Shown here piece by piece: positions 51,001 to 63,400 of a DNA stretch of 64,000 bases. The translations under genes and the position numbers were made by a program. The notes beneath the pieces were generated by a model that ran no database searches, was not told where the DNA came from, and saw nothing but the letters and a program-made list of their open reading frames with translations. The stretch comes from Trochalopteron elliotii (lineage: Eukaryota; Chordata; Aves; Passeriformes; Leiothrichidae). The stretch is from NCBI GenBank assembly GCA_024734555.1, contig JANPWX010000081.1:2628825-2692824 (forward strand). Reading direction: 5' to 3'. The stretch's first letter is position 1. Each line of letters begins with the position of its first letter.

Positions 51001-54000
51001 TTATGTTTGTGATCATACTGGAGATCATATTCTGCACATTAAACACAAGTCTGTAGGGTGATTTGGATAGCCAAAACCAGGAGAAGCCAGGAAAACTCTA
51101 AGGAAAAAGAGTGGATTAAGTTAAAAGCAGTGAATGTTACTAAATGAGACTGCCAGATCTACCAGCTTTCAAATTTTTGATTCACTGTCCAGCTGAGCCT
51201 GACATCTTTTGGTCAGACAGGTATCATAATAGGAATGCAGAAGAAAAAATAATTTCAGCAGCATTAAAAGGACTGTATCTCAAAGACAGCGTTCATTTTT
51301 TTTGCAAAAAACAGCACAGAAAGGGGCAGACAGAAGGCACACTTTATAGACAGGTATTTTATTTGTCTAGGTTATTTCCAGGAGGTATTAAGAATTCACA
51401 GGTAAAGGAGACATAGAGGATATAAAAATGGCTCCTTTCTATTACCAATTCTCTATCCTTACTGCTCAAAATGCTGCCATTTTGGCTTTAAGTACTCCTG
51501 TCATTCCTAGGCAAAAAATTCTTGAAAACAGAAACTGCAAAAAAGATGCAGTCACACCTGAAGTTGGCATAGTTTATAAGCATGTAGAATGACGGTAATA
51601 TTACCATTAAGAATTCTACAACCCTCAGGGCTCATGGTGTTCTTTATCCTTTATGCTTTTAGAACTTAAGTTTGTGTTTTCTGCTTCCCATGACTGTGTG
51701 AGAATTCAGGAACTAATATTGTTAGGGAAAAAGGCCCTGCTGCTGCAGTACACAATCGAGTACCGCAAGTATTACGAGGACACAACTAAGAATAAAAAAT
51801 TAAATTAAGAGCAAAAGCATGAAAAAGATAACCTTCAGTTAGCCCTGAAAAGGTGAACACCCCCTCACAGCACTGGTCCCTGTTCAGCATTGTATAACAC
51901 ATCTGCAGGAGGTCGTGATTCCCCATCCCTCCCTCCCATGTGTGCCAAACAAACTCAGGAGGCAAGCTCCTTTTTATTGGCTTTCTTACAGACTTGCTAC
52001 CTACTGTGAAGTAGATATTTCCAGTTTCCAGCTATTAGGCAAGAAAAGGTCTAGTTATAATCCATTATAAGCTTTCCTGACAATGCAGGTTTTTCTGAAC
52101 CTTGAGCAGGAGGTGCTGTAGAGCAGCAGGATTTACTATGAACTCCTGATTCACTCACCTCCACTCCTGTTTTCATCTTGATCATTTTAAGTGACTTTTG
52201 TGAAGAGGAAAGTCAAAAGACTAAACCTTAGGCTTTGTACATCCCCCTTTAGAACCACATCCATATCTACCAGCTATATCAGATCATCCAGATGACCTTA
52301 GAGACTTTCTAGAGACCATTAAAAAACGTGCTTAAATTACATGGACTTTTGCTTTGTACCATTTGTGAAGAACTGTTTCACGGTTTCACAATCCTACGTG
52401 TCCCTAGGCTGGAAGTCCTTGCATAGTAGGTGAGATATTCTGCAGGTGTTCAAGAAGTTGAAATAAGTCAAAAGACTCAAAAACTCTCAAGGGTGAACTC
52501 TCTTGTTGAGTCACTCCCTCAAAAGAACAATTTGTTTTGTTGATTTTGCTTTTCATTTTTCCTCTTAAATAACAAAGGTTTGAATTAAGATGAGTTTTGT
52601 TACTGTCAGGGAAAACGGCTTAGATTACAGATACCTACTTTTTTTTAAGTGACATTAAAAAGAGTATAGTAAGATATAATAGTATAACCTACTCATAAAA
52701 AGTTATTAGCAAAGTTCTAAAGGGATGGAAATGTCAGAAATTCCTTAACATTGACAACATCAAAGTTGAACAGAGAAAGGACCAGAAACTGCTCTTTCAC
52801 CTCCAACAAAAACTACTGCCTGTAACTGCTACGGCACCTACTGTGCTATCAGCACTGCAGATCTTTCTGCCAATATACTGCCTGTTCCTTCTGATGTGGC
52901 TGCCATCCCCTGTCTCCAGCTCTTGGCATGTGCACGGATCACTTCTGGATGCAGTAGTGAGTTTACCTCCAAAATGTGCTTTGACTAACACATCTGAAAA
53001 ATGATACTGCAACATCGTGCAGTATTTTCTCTTTCCAGGCAAATTAGTTAATTTGCCAGGAGCCTGTGTGTGGAGTCTTACAGATGCAAAGGGCGCAAGG
53101 AGGCTCCAGACACGTTCTCTCTGTTGGTGTCACCAATACTGTTCCCCTGCCTTGCTGGCTGAAAAAGTGACTGTCCACCTGGCAACTACCAGGGGGGAGG
53201 AGGTCACACAGAGTTCTCTCACTGCAATTCACATCATCACATCTCAGTCAGTTGAATTTGGCCTGTCCACACAGGATAACGGATATGAGATTTTATAGAT
53301 GAATTAATTTTTAGCCAAAGATTTATTAAAAGATGGCAATTTTCCATGGCAATAATTGCTTTATTCTCACCATCCAACAAACATAAAAAAGCTTCATTTT
53401 TATCTTGAGATTATGATTCTTGTTATTACAGTTGAGAGAAAAAATATCAATAATTGTTTTGCTGCTTAGCATTTTTAGACCAATTGCCATATATCTTGAA
53501 AAAAATTATGAGGTGCATTACAGGAAGGTTGTCAGCTATATTAAACACTGAATAGTTTCAGTAGCTGTAATATATAAATTTACATATATCATCCTACCAC
53601 TGAAAAGCACATTTTAAAACTAATATTTGATTTTGCTCCTTCTGCACATCTTGTGGCTCCATTCAAGATGAAATTTAGCATGAGAAATTGTCCTGTGATG
53701 GAAAAGAACATCCCTCAAAGTGTGCACGCCAGTTAGAAAGATGAATTTATTCTACTTCAAAGAAATGCATGTTCTATTTAGACTTGTATTTTATCACACT
53801 GGGTTTGGATCTTAAATATTCATTTTGATTATGTATTATTTCACTGATTTATTCCCTCATTAATTCAATCCTATAGTAATGTGATCAACTTCAATGGATA
53901 TATTTAAACTGTTACATACATCTTATCTTTTTGTTCTACACCAAATTCTTCCATCAAAATAGTTAATTAAGGAAGAAAATCAAATTTTTCTTAATCTCAC

Positions 54001-55619
54001 ACTAATGCATATTTTTTTCCTTGAAAAAAAATACAACTTAATTATGAAAATGAATCCATGAATTATATGAAGACATGTGAGTAATATTAGAAATGAGCAT
54101 AGCAAATGAAAAGTCGACACAGTATTCATGTTTGATTTAATACATCAAAAGTGAAGCAAGAGTGTGTCTACAGAGCTCACAGGTCATATCTTCTGACAGA
54201 TATGTAATACCCAAATGAGTGCTGGTAAGAAGATAAAATGAGATATATCTGTTTTTCCACCTAATGTTTTGTGAAGTCTGTTTGTACATATTCATTTTGG
54301 TGTCTCAGTTAAAATGGCAGTGTAATACAAAAGGACTTGGGACCTCAAATTTTTTCTCCTCAATGAGATTTTTTTCCTGAGACTTAGTGCAGAATCATTT
54401 GTTCTATTCCTGATTCTCAAAGAATCTGAAGGAGTCAAGTTCTCTTATCTCGGTGGAATTGATGATCCTTTAGCCCTTTGCTTCTCAGATGACTTTGAAA
54501 ATCCTACGTCCTTTCCCTGATAATCCATCTATTGAAAAGAACATAAAATTTACTTATCTGGGGTATCCAATATGAAAAATGTGCACACATCACTGAGAGA
54601 TGATGGTGATGTGAATATGATCAAAGGGAAACATGGGGTTAGATTCAGGAATAAGGCAGTTAACTGCCTTCAGCAGAGGTAAGAGTGATTAAAAAAAACC
54701 CCTGCTTTTTTATTAGCAAAATGGAGGAGAGTACAAGGCTTACAGTAAATACAATGTCATTCAAATTACAGACATTTAAGTTGATGAAAAATTCCTTTTC
54801 TTTTTTCTTTTTTCACCCTTTCTTTCTTCTGTTTTTTTTGACTCAGTCACCAACATCAGCAACAAGACAGTAAAAGCAGCTACAGCATCTCCACATTTTC
54901 AGGAGCACAAAGTATTATCATGTTCTATTTGTGTCATAGCTGTGGCCAGAGTGAGAGGCTGGAATATTACAAGGACAGGTCATCACTGAAAAACGGTATT
55001 TTATTTCACAAAGAAAAAAATGTTATAAAAAAGACAGCCCATACCTAGTAAGTCCTATTTCTGTTCTCAGTCTAACTAACTTATATATTGATGACAGAGA
55101 ATTTCATGCATAGCTTATGCAAACTACTTTTTAAACAACTCAAAATATCTATGGTTGAGAATAGTTAAAGCTACCAATTAAAAACACCTCTAAGACTTCT
55201 GCTGATGTGTTTGCAGTTATTCAATATAGATTTCTTATAGTACCACAACCATCAGTTTGTATATTTGGAATGTTTTCTGCCTCCTTCTAATGAAATAAAT
55301 ATCAGCTACAATTTTCTTTTTCCCCAAAAATGGAAATGAAATAAAATACACAGGCTATTCTAGAAATTTATAAGCAAAGTCATCTGATTGTTTTGATGTA
55401 GTTTGTCTTTATTACTGTCAAAGCTTAGAATTTGGCTTGAGAAGGTATATGTCTAAAAAATGAAATAAAACCATTGTGCATAGTGTTAATATTACGAAGT
55501 TGAATAAAAAATAGATAGCATCTCAATTGAATAAATTAATTGTTAGAGGCTCAAACAGAAGTCATAATAGGGAGAGAATACTGCCACAGTTTGGCTAGAT
55601 AATACAGTTGCAGATAATA
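48096..55619. other. Long non-coding stretch
   Basis: About 7.5 kb with no supportable gene. The tract 48096-48230 is less CpG-rich than the promoter-like block. GC-richer patches at 51840-52150 and 52790-53300 have no recognised repeat. The latter contains an acceptor-like 'GTATTTTCTCTTTCCAG' ending at 53038 but no matching donor. A-rich runs occur near 49032-49055 and 49465. Confidence 0.45.
51653..51808 (+). other. Short open frame with a CpG-containing coding-like core
   Basis: A 51-codon ATG frame runs from 51653 to the TAA at 51806-51808. Its second half (residues 27-44, KALLLQYTIEYRKYYEDT) uses G/C-ending codons such as CTG, ATC, GAG, TAC and CGC in a background that favours A/T. It contains three CpGs in under 30 bases. 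That looks like a relic of real coding sequence, perhaps an exon or a processed pseudogene fragment. An acceptor-like 'CTTTATGCTTTTAG' overlaps its start. I do not recognise the peptide. Confidence 0.2.
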
Positions 55620-55705
55620 GACAGCTTTATCCATCCTAGGAAAGCTACAGAAGTATCACTAAGTGTCTTCAAGGTCAAACATAAACTTGACATCGTATCA
55701 CTTAT
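55620..55705 (+). mobile_element. Possible very old CR1/L2-type remnant
   Basis: The frame here reads PRKATEVSLSVFKVKHKLD, which lines up loosely with the conserved C-terminus of CR1-clade ORF2 (LPR..V..PSLE.FK.RLD). Only about 25 codons are comparable and no 3' terminus is visible. The call is weak without an alignment search. Confidence 0.35.
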
Positions 55706-58107
55706 ACTGCTATGTCAGAAAATGATACATCACAGTTATACATTTATTAGTGTGAATAAAATCTTACGTGCTATTTGCATTTTGAAAGCAATATTGAAAC
55801 ATTAACTCCTAAATCTTCAAAACACCCTAGAAACATTGTTAGGTAGAAGAGATCATGGAATAACAAATATAAAGGAGGAAAATTAAATTCACATTTCTAG
55901 AAAAAAAAACTATCTAAAAACTGAGTTAGATTAAATATTTTCCATGTTTCTTGTGTATATGCAGTTCATAAGGATAAAATGAACAAATTCCATTAGATCA
56001 AAAGAGCAGAAGAAGAAACTAGATGGACATATGAATTCCAAATACCTTGGGACCTGCTATTACTGGAAACAGCTTCACAGCCTTTTACATGTAGAATTAA
56101 ATACACCAATGAAGATCATAAAATTAAACTTAAAACTGACTTATAATTCAGTTGAAGATCTCTGTTCTTTTAGACTAAAATACTGCTGTTTCCTACCTTT
56201 ATGTCTTGGGCAGATGTTTTTTAATGACACCTAATTAGGAATTTCATCCAATAAGGGTCAAGAGGCATCCCAGAAGATGTACTAGAAGTATTCTTCCCAC
56301 CCCATCTCTTCCAGTTTTAAAGGCATATCTATTTTTCTCAATTTTGCATCAATTTCACCAGGGGGGTAAGGCTACTTACATGGTATCCAGATCAGGTTTA
56401 CTCCAAACTTTCCCACAGTCCTACACCCTATAAAGTCAGAAGTCAGCAGTCATCTATTAACTGTTTTAAACTATACAATAGAGGAACTCTTTTAACAAAG
56501 TAAAAAATGGTGGAAGAGAGAAAACTGGATCCATCTTGAAAAATTCAAGAACTTTTACACCCTCCCCAACAGCATGGAAAAGCTGACACAGACATCCCTT
56601 TTATGCAGTGTAACCACCATTTATTAGCTCTGCTCCAATTAGGTCAGAACTAGCTCCACGCTATCAAAACTATCAAGCCAAAAACTGCCAGGCAGTCATT
56701 TGGATCACATTACACACTACTTATACTCACAACGTACTTTTTATAATTACAACATACTTTAAACCTTATTAAATTAATATTTTCAAAATTTGTTAGCTAT
56801 TTTTTATGAATGCACTACATAGTTATTAGAACTTAAGCTCTCTCATTTAATACCCTTTTAAAAGGAAAACTATGAGCAATCTAAAGTCCTTGCCAAGTAT
56901 GTATCACATATAGCCAAGCTTTCTTTTGTGTAAGTATGAAAGTGTCATGGTCTTGAGCATAAAACAGAAGCATAAAGGTCTCTGACCTTAGTCCATGCAG
57001 TGAACAGATCTTTTAGACATTTGAAACTTACAGAAGGTGTCAAACAGCAAGTTTAACAGATCTACAATCAGGAGGGAAATAGTTGTTTAAATGTGAGCAT
57101 GTGCAAAAAAGTGCATTCCTTAAACTGATTATCTTCTCTATTTATTTATTGATTTGCTTATTTAATTTTTTTTTTAATTCCTCATCAGGGCACTTCACAT
57201 TAAATAAGTATAAACCAGGTTTATAAAAATAGAGCATTTCTTCCAAAATAACAACGAAGAAAGATAAAGTCTGTTTCTGTCCTCAAATTTGGTTTGGATG
57301 AAAAACTCAGTAGGACTGAGCCAGACATGAGTGTTGGGAGATCTTCTCAAAACCAGGTGTTATAAAAAAAGGATAGTACGCACAAAATAAAACAGGTTTC
57401 AGTGTAAGTTGCTGTTGCAGACTATAAAAATAAATATTATAAAAGCACATTTAGCATTAGAACTAAAAAAATTAGAAAGAAGGAATATTTAAAATACTTG
57501 CATTCTGCCTTGTTTCTTCATACTTCTCGCCTGTCTTTATAGTTTATTCTTGAATCTATTTGATCTAGAGTAAGGACCTCCTGCAGTAAACTTATGAATC
57601 ACTCATTTAAATGGATAGCTCCCAACAAGCAGAAATAATAAAATTTGTTTGCGGACCTCCTGCCTAGGGTCTATGAGGACAAAAAGAAAATCCACCTTTA
57701 GTCATTCAAGTTGAAGCTGGTTTCAACAAGCATAAATCTTTATAAACTGGGGATATCTGCAAAGACAAAGTTCAATTAATTGCACCTAATAATTAGACTG
57801 AATTAGGCAAAATATTTATCATTCAATGTCATATGGATGGTATACACAGGAACACTATGATCCTATGGAAGGATCTTCCTGATCTTCAGACAGGAAAACT
57901 TGTTTCCCACTGACAGGATTCATTTAAGAAAAAAGAAATCCTAGACACAAACCCATTTGAAATACAATTTTGGCCATGTCATTCAAGTTCTTATATTCAA
58001 AACCCTTTCTGCTGGTAGTACCACCTGAAGGATGCAACTCTGCACGGAACCGGAAAATCTCTCCCTCACTGGGAGTAGGTTGACTGTAGCATATTTAAAT
58101 AAAATAA
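55706..58107. other. Non-coding AT-rich stretch
   Basis: No supportable gene. T- and A-rich runs occur near 57160-57178. No repeat recognised until the purine-rich tract before the gap. Confidence 0.5.
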
Positions 58108-58189
58108 AGAAAGGAGAAAGGAGAAAGGAGAAAGGGAGAGGGGAAGGGAAGGGAAGGGAAGGGAAGGGAAGGGAAGGGAAGGGAAGGGA
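58108..58189 (+). repeat. GAAAGGA then AAGGG purine microsatellite
   Basis: Four imperfect GAAAGGA units (58108-58136) lead into about ten perfect GGGAA (AAGGG) units at 58141-58189. The second part is the same motif and strand as the array at 43701. Canonical G-quadruplex spacing recurs along it. It is followed by about 16 bases of non-repeat sequence (58190-58205) and then the assembly gap. Confidence 0.95.
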
Positions 58190-58205
58190 GCACACTCTCC
58201 GGCTA

Positions 58206-58583
58206 NNNNNNNNNNNNNNNNNNNNNNNNNNNNNNNNNNNNNNNNNNNNNNNNNNNNNNNNNNNNNNNNNNNNNNNNNNNNNNNNNNNNNNNNNNNNNNN
58301 NNNNNNNNNNNNNNNNNNNNNNNNNNNNNNNNNNNNNNNNNNNNNNNNNNNNNNNNNNNNNNNNNNNNNNNNNNNNNNNNNNNNNNNNNNNNNNNNNNNN
58401 NNNNNNNNNNNNNNNNNNNNNNNNNNNNNNNNNNNNNNNNNNNNNNNNNNNNNNNNNNNNNNNNNNNNNNNNNNNNNNNNNNNNNNNNNNNNNNNNNNNN
58501 NNNNNNNNNNNNNNNNNNNNNNNNNNNNNNNNNNNNNNNNNNNNNNNNNNNNNNNNNNNNNNNNNNNNNNNNNNNNNNNNNNN
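58206..58583. other. Assembly gap (378 N)
   Basis: All bases are N. The gap lies between two purine pentanucleotide arrays, so the missing DNA probably contains more of the same repeat. The true length is unknown and the 378 figure may be an estimate. The long X-filled frames spanning it are artefacts. Confidence 0.99.
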
Positions 58584-58639
58584 AGGAAAGGAAAGGAAAG
58601 GAAAGGAAAGGAAAGGAAAGGAAAGGAAAGGAAAGGAAA
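58584..58639 (+). repeat. AAAGG pentanucleotide microsatellite
   Basis: About eleven perfect AGGAA (AAAGG) units directly abut the gap. The unit differs from the AAGGG unit on the left of the gap, so the hidden array must change motif. AAAGG has only two consecutive G and is less prone to G-quadruplex formation. Confidence 0.95.
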
Positions 58640-60270
58640 ATAAACCTAAACATTTTATATGATAATATTACTTTTCTAGTGCAGTGATACTGAAAAAAAA
58701 AAGGAGTAAAAAGCAGTAGTTTTCTCAGTAGTACTAATTTCCCCAAAACCTTCTATTTTAATTGGAAAAGCAGGGAAGTGTACAAATAGACCTTTGTCAT
58801 TCTGAGTAAGTTTGGCAGAGAAGTAAAAATAGAAGTCCAAATTAATCTCTGAGGTTTCATATGCACACATAATTGTTCAAAATGTGTTAGACTATGTTGC
58901 TTTTCACAACCATAAAATTTGGTGAAGTGAGAATTTCATACTTGTATTCACTGTGTCATGGTCACAATCAGGTTCTGTAAATGCTTTTCAAAATGAGACC
59001 TTTTAAGTGGTAGTCATCATTCTTACTATCAAGTTTCCTGGCAGCTGAGTATCTGAGCTTCCATTAAACCCAAGATGGTTCAGGAATGGTATTACCCTTT
59101 ACTCCTTTTCTTTGCTCTCTAAATAGATACCTAATGATAAACATTGTCTGAAGGCAATAGGGATTTTCTTCTTTTTTATTTCCATTAAGGTCAATAGTTC
59201 ACTACTTCGATCACTGCAGACCTGCCCTATGAGTCTGTGAGACAAATTAAAACAACCAAGGCTGTGTAAAAAGAAAAAAGAGAAAGAAAAAAACATGTCC
59301 GTCCCATCTGTCAAACTTTAAAACTGATTGAAGATGATAGAAATACATGAAGACTAGTTTCTACCACCAGTATTTTTGTCCAAGTCCTGCTTTGCTCAGC
59401 CCTGATTATTTGAAACTCTAACAGAAGACATGGAGACACACTGACCCAAAATAATATTTCCTTTATAGATGGCTGCCATGAATATTGCAAAAGAGTTCCT
59501 GAAAATTCTGCAAAAAACCATTCCAAAAGTGCATGACTTCTTTCCTTCAAGACAAGCAAAGTCCTTGATCCAAGACTGCAAAGTACCAGCCATGGTAGAA
59601 ATAGGACTTCACTAGGAGAATAAAGAAAAACAAGATGAAGAAGGAAATCTGACAATGGAATTATTGAAAGTTCATTTTAGAGATATGCTTTCTTACCACG
59701 TCACTGCCATATTTCAAAATCACCTGTTTGCCTTTCCATTTAGTCTTGCTTTTACAAAATCCTATGGTTTAAAATTAATTTTACTACACCTCAGCATTAC
59801 TGTATAACTAGAAAATGATTTTCAAAAACATAAACAATAAATGCAACATCCACAGACAAATCCCTCATTTTTGTTCAGGAAAAAAATTTGAATTTTACAT
59901 TTTATCTTATGAGCTTTTCTTGATAGACCATGTGTTTCTTACACTGGAAGAGACTACATTTGATAAACTGACCATAATAGTAACTTATGGATGTACATGG
60001 ATGAGTTGCAGTGACAGATGACAGTTCATATTTCACTTTTGGTGCCTCACTTCACACCATTTAAATACTGGTAGGACACAGTACCAAGTTTCTCAAAACT
60101 CCAGTCATCCAGTGTAGGATAAATTGTGGAGATCAGATCATTAGATAATCTTCTGCTAGATAGAAAAAGCATGTCTTGACATCTCATTTATGAATGCATA
60201 TGCAGAAACCTTATAAAAGAACGCCTGGGTAGAAGGAACATACAAAAGAAAATAAGAGTGCTAAGAGCCC
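58640..60270. other. Non-coding AT-rich stretch
   Basis: No supportable gene. Overlapping minus-strand frames at 59099-59655 show no motif and no splice context. Confidence 0.5.
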
Positions 60271-60425
60271 ATATACATACATACATATGTATATGTATAT
60301 ATGTATACATATATATGCATACATACACATATATATGTGTATATATATACACGTATAAATATATATTTTTATATTTTAATATATATATTTATATATATAT
60401 TTATATATATTTACATTTATGTATA
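60271..60425. repeat. TA/CA/TG microsatellite with perfect palindrome
   Basis: An interrupted array of TA, CA and TG dinucleotides, with ATACAT units at its left end. ATACACATAT at 60323-60332 is followed directly by its reverse complement to 60342, making a perfect 20-bp palindrome very like that in the array at 39813. Confidence 0.9.
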
Positions 60426-63400
60426 TCATTTCCTGTACATACAATCATAAGAACTCAGAAATCTACTATGAAGTAGAACTCCATGAAGTAGAATGGTACC
60501 GTAGATAGCAACCAGCAACCAAACATAGAAACAAAAAGTAGGCATGCTGGGACATTACAGCAGCTGCAAAAGACAGCCCAATAGTTTTATGGCTTTTGCA
60601 ATTGTCCAGAGGTTTTTCTGCTTGTACTATCTCAGTTGAACTAACATTTACTTCAACCTCAGCTGCTTTGGGTTTTGTTAGGAAATGCATTTAATTCAAA
60701 ATAAAAACTGTCTTTCTTAGATCTTTCCAGTTATGGGAGATTTTGTTTGTTTCTTTCTTGATCTGGACTAGAAGTTCCAGGGATACCATTTTCTTGCTAC
60801 AAGGGAAAAAATAGCGCATTCTTTGATCCTTCCTGAAAGGTGCATAGTCCTAACTTCCAGAAATTGTCTAATCATGTGCATGCTGAAACACACAAAAATT
60901 ATAGGAAAAAGTTAAACATTTGAACATAACATATTGTTATACTATAAGACATTATTTCCACATCATCACTGTGTTTCTAAACTGCCTTAGCCTTCATTTA
61001 TGGCCTCTTCCACCATATTTTCTGCTTGGTTTTGTGCCACGTGATTCTGAGTCACATCTGAGTATGTTTCCTACCCATATTATGCATATTTTGCACAGGT
61101 TTTGCTTCCAATACAGCCTTGTAAAATTTCTTCAAAGAATGATTTATGCAAGGTAGAAAAAGTGCGACATTCACATGTGAAAATTATACTACAGTATTGT
61201 TCTCCCAGGAGCCATAAACAGATCACAGTCCAGTTTGTGCTATGGAAAAAGAACTACGAAGCTCACTGGGACCTTTAATCACAATATGCTGGCTCTGAAT
61301 TGAAGATCCATTTTCTATCATGTCCCATTGGACTAAGAAAAATCTGTTTGTTTATGGAAGTTAATTTTAAACTTTTAGCAGGGAAAAAAAGGATACTAGA
61401 GGTGTTGCCCAGCTTTCAATCAAGCTCAACCTTATTCAAGGAAAAAAAAAGTGCATTGTTGTGCAGAGTTTTCAAATCAGTTTCTCAAAAACCATAGGTA
61501 ATGTTAAATATTTTTTCTGTGTTCTAAGAACGTTAGGAAATACCCTCACAAAATTAGGAATAATTTTATTCTGCACAGTTGTCTGTGGACATAAAAGTGT
61601 AAAATAAATTCTCATCTGGTCATACTTTTCCATCAGTGGCTTCAGCTTCAGATCTGCACTGATGAAGTCACTTAATTACAAGAGAAAAGCAGTGAAGCCA
61701 CTAGAAACCTAATTCTTTATCACTGATTTTATTTAAACAGAATAAGAGTCAAAAAATCTGACAAAATACTACTCATAATGCCACTCCATTTATCAGAGAG
61801 GCCACTGAGATTTTGCCAATGGAAAAAAAAAAAGACATGGTATAAAACACAGTAAAGAATGTCTCAGCTTTCTGTGTGTTTTTTTCACCTTTGGGTAAGA
61901 TTTGAATAAAAAAGTTCTGGAGCTAGATTATACTTAAATTAGGACTTCTGTTGACTACAGACAACAGGTTAATAAGATAGGAGAAAGTACTACAGATTTC
62001 TAGATTTTCCTGTATGTTTTGCTTTTGATTATGAAAATTGGACAATTTTTATATACCTAACAGCACACAGCAGCTGATTTCAGACTCACACGAGGACTGC
62101 AAGCATTGGAGGGCTGGAAATATGAAATGGAGGGGAATAGTTTCCCTTTTCTGACAGAAGGGCATTCTGACTGATACTGGTCATAGTTCTGAATGACTTT
62201 AATGATAATGACAATATAATAGGAATATTGTTAGTTTAAATCATGGTTATAGTTGAAGAGGTGCTTTGGAAATAATTCCATGCACTAAAGGAATACTCTT
62301 GAGCCGTGTTACAACCTCATATTCATCCAAATACAGTATTTTATGTAGAAATATGCATGTTAGTTACTCCTTGCTAAATCCTAATTGGTGCTTGTCCTGA
62401 CCTGTCATTCTTCAGAAACGGATATATCAGATTTATATATTCAGATATATGTGTGGAAATCACTGGTACATGTCCTCATGTCAGACTGCTGAGATCTGAA
62501 TTTCTCACTGTTATAATGAAAGCTGTGAAAGACTGAATTTATTAGAATGCAAGGGTCACTTGCCTTGGCTTTTTTTTGTTGCAAAAAATGTAAAACCTGT
62601 ATTACACAGACCAGTGCCTAGCAAGGGACTTGAATTTCAATTTCTAATACTTTGATTTTTTGGTTTGCTGCTTCTTATACTTTCTTTAGGTTCTTTCCTA
62701 TAAAAAGAACTTAAATATCTAAGAAAACTTACCAGAACTCAGAAAATAAAAGGACAGAAAAATTCTAGAGATCTTAAAAAGATCTTAAAAAATATAGATA
62801 TTTAAATCCAAAGATCTTAAGAACTATACAGAAACTGTGCAGATAAAACCGAGAAATCCATGCAATAGTGGAACAATGATAGTTTCTAGAGGAATTGAGG
62901 TAACTACAGAAAAGCAGAAATAGTCAAAAGTGAGGATAGTCAAAATTTCAAGTTTAATACTTACACTCAAAACTTACATTTTAATGCTTTATAATCGGGT
63001 GGGGGGTGTTATTTTTAGAACTTTTTAGCAATTTGATGGCAGAATGGGGAAAAAATTACTTGGTCTACTATTATATTATTTCATCACTTGCTTAATGCGC
63101 CTAATTATGATGAAGCTATTCTGGTATGACAGTCCAGTAATACTCAAAATAATTACCTAGCCCTGTTTATATAGTTTCTAAATTTGTACTGTCTTCATGA
63201 GATCAAGCACAGCTAACACGATTAATTTATCCTCATGATAAACTGTCTCTGAGGTCAAGGGTGTTTAACAGATTTTAAATCAATATTATATAATAGCTGC
63301 TGATATTAACTGTAAAAACCACTTGAAGTACTACTGAGAGCATTATGAAGCAAAAGACAATGTACCTTAAAACTAAATAAACCAACCTAATTAGGATTCT

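Noticed and set aside
58032..58746. Two frames of over 200 codons spanning the N gap on opposite strands
   Set aside because: They consist mainly of unknown residues from the assembly gap plus translated microsatellite. Not genes.
60258..60476. Plus-strand frame of alternating Y and I residues
   Set aside because: Translation of the TA-rich array at 60271-60425.
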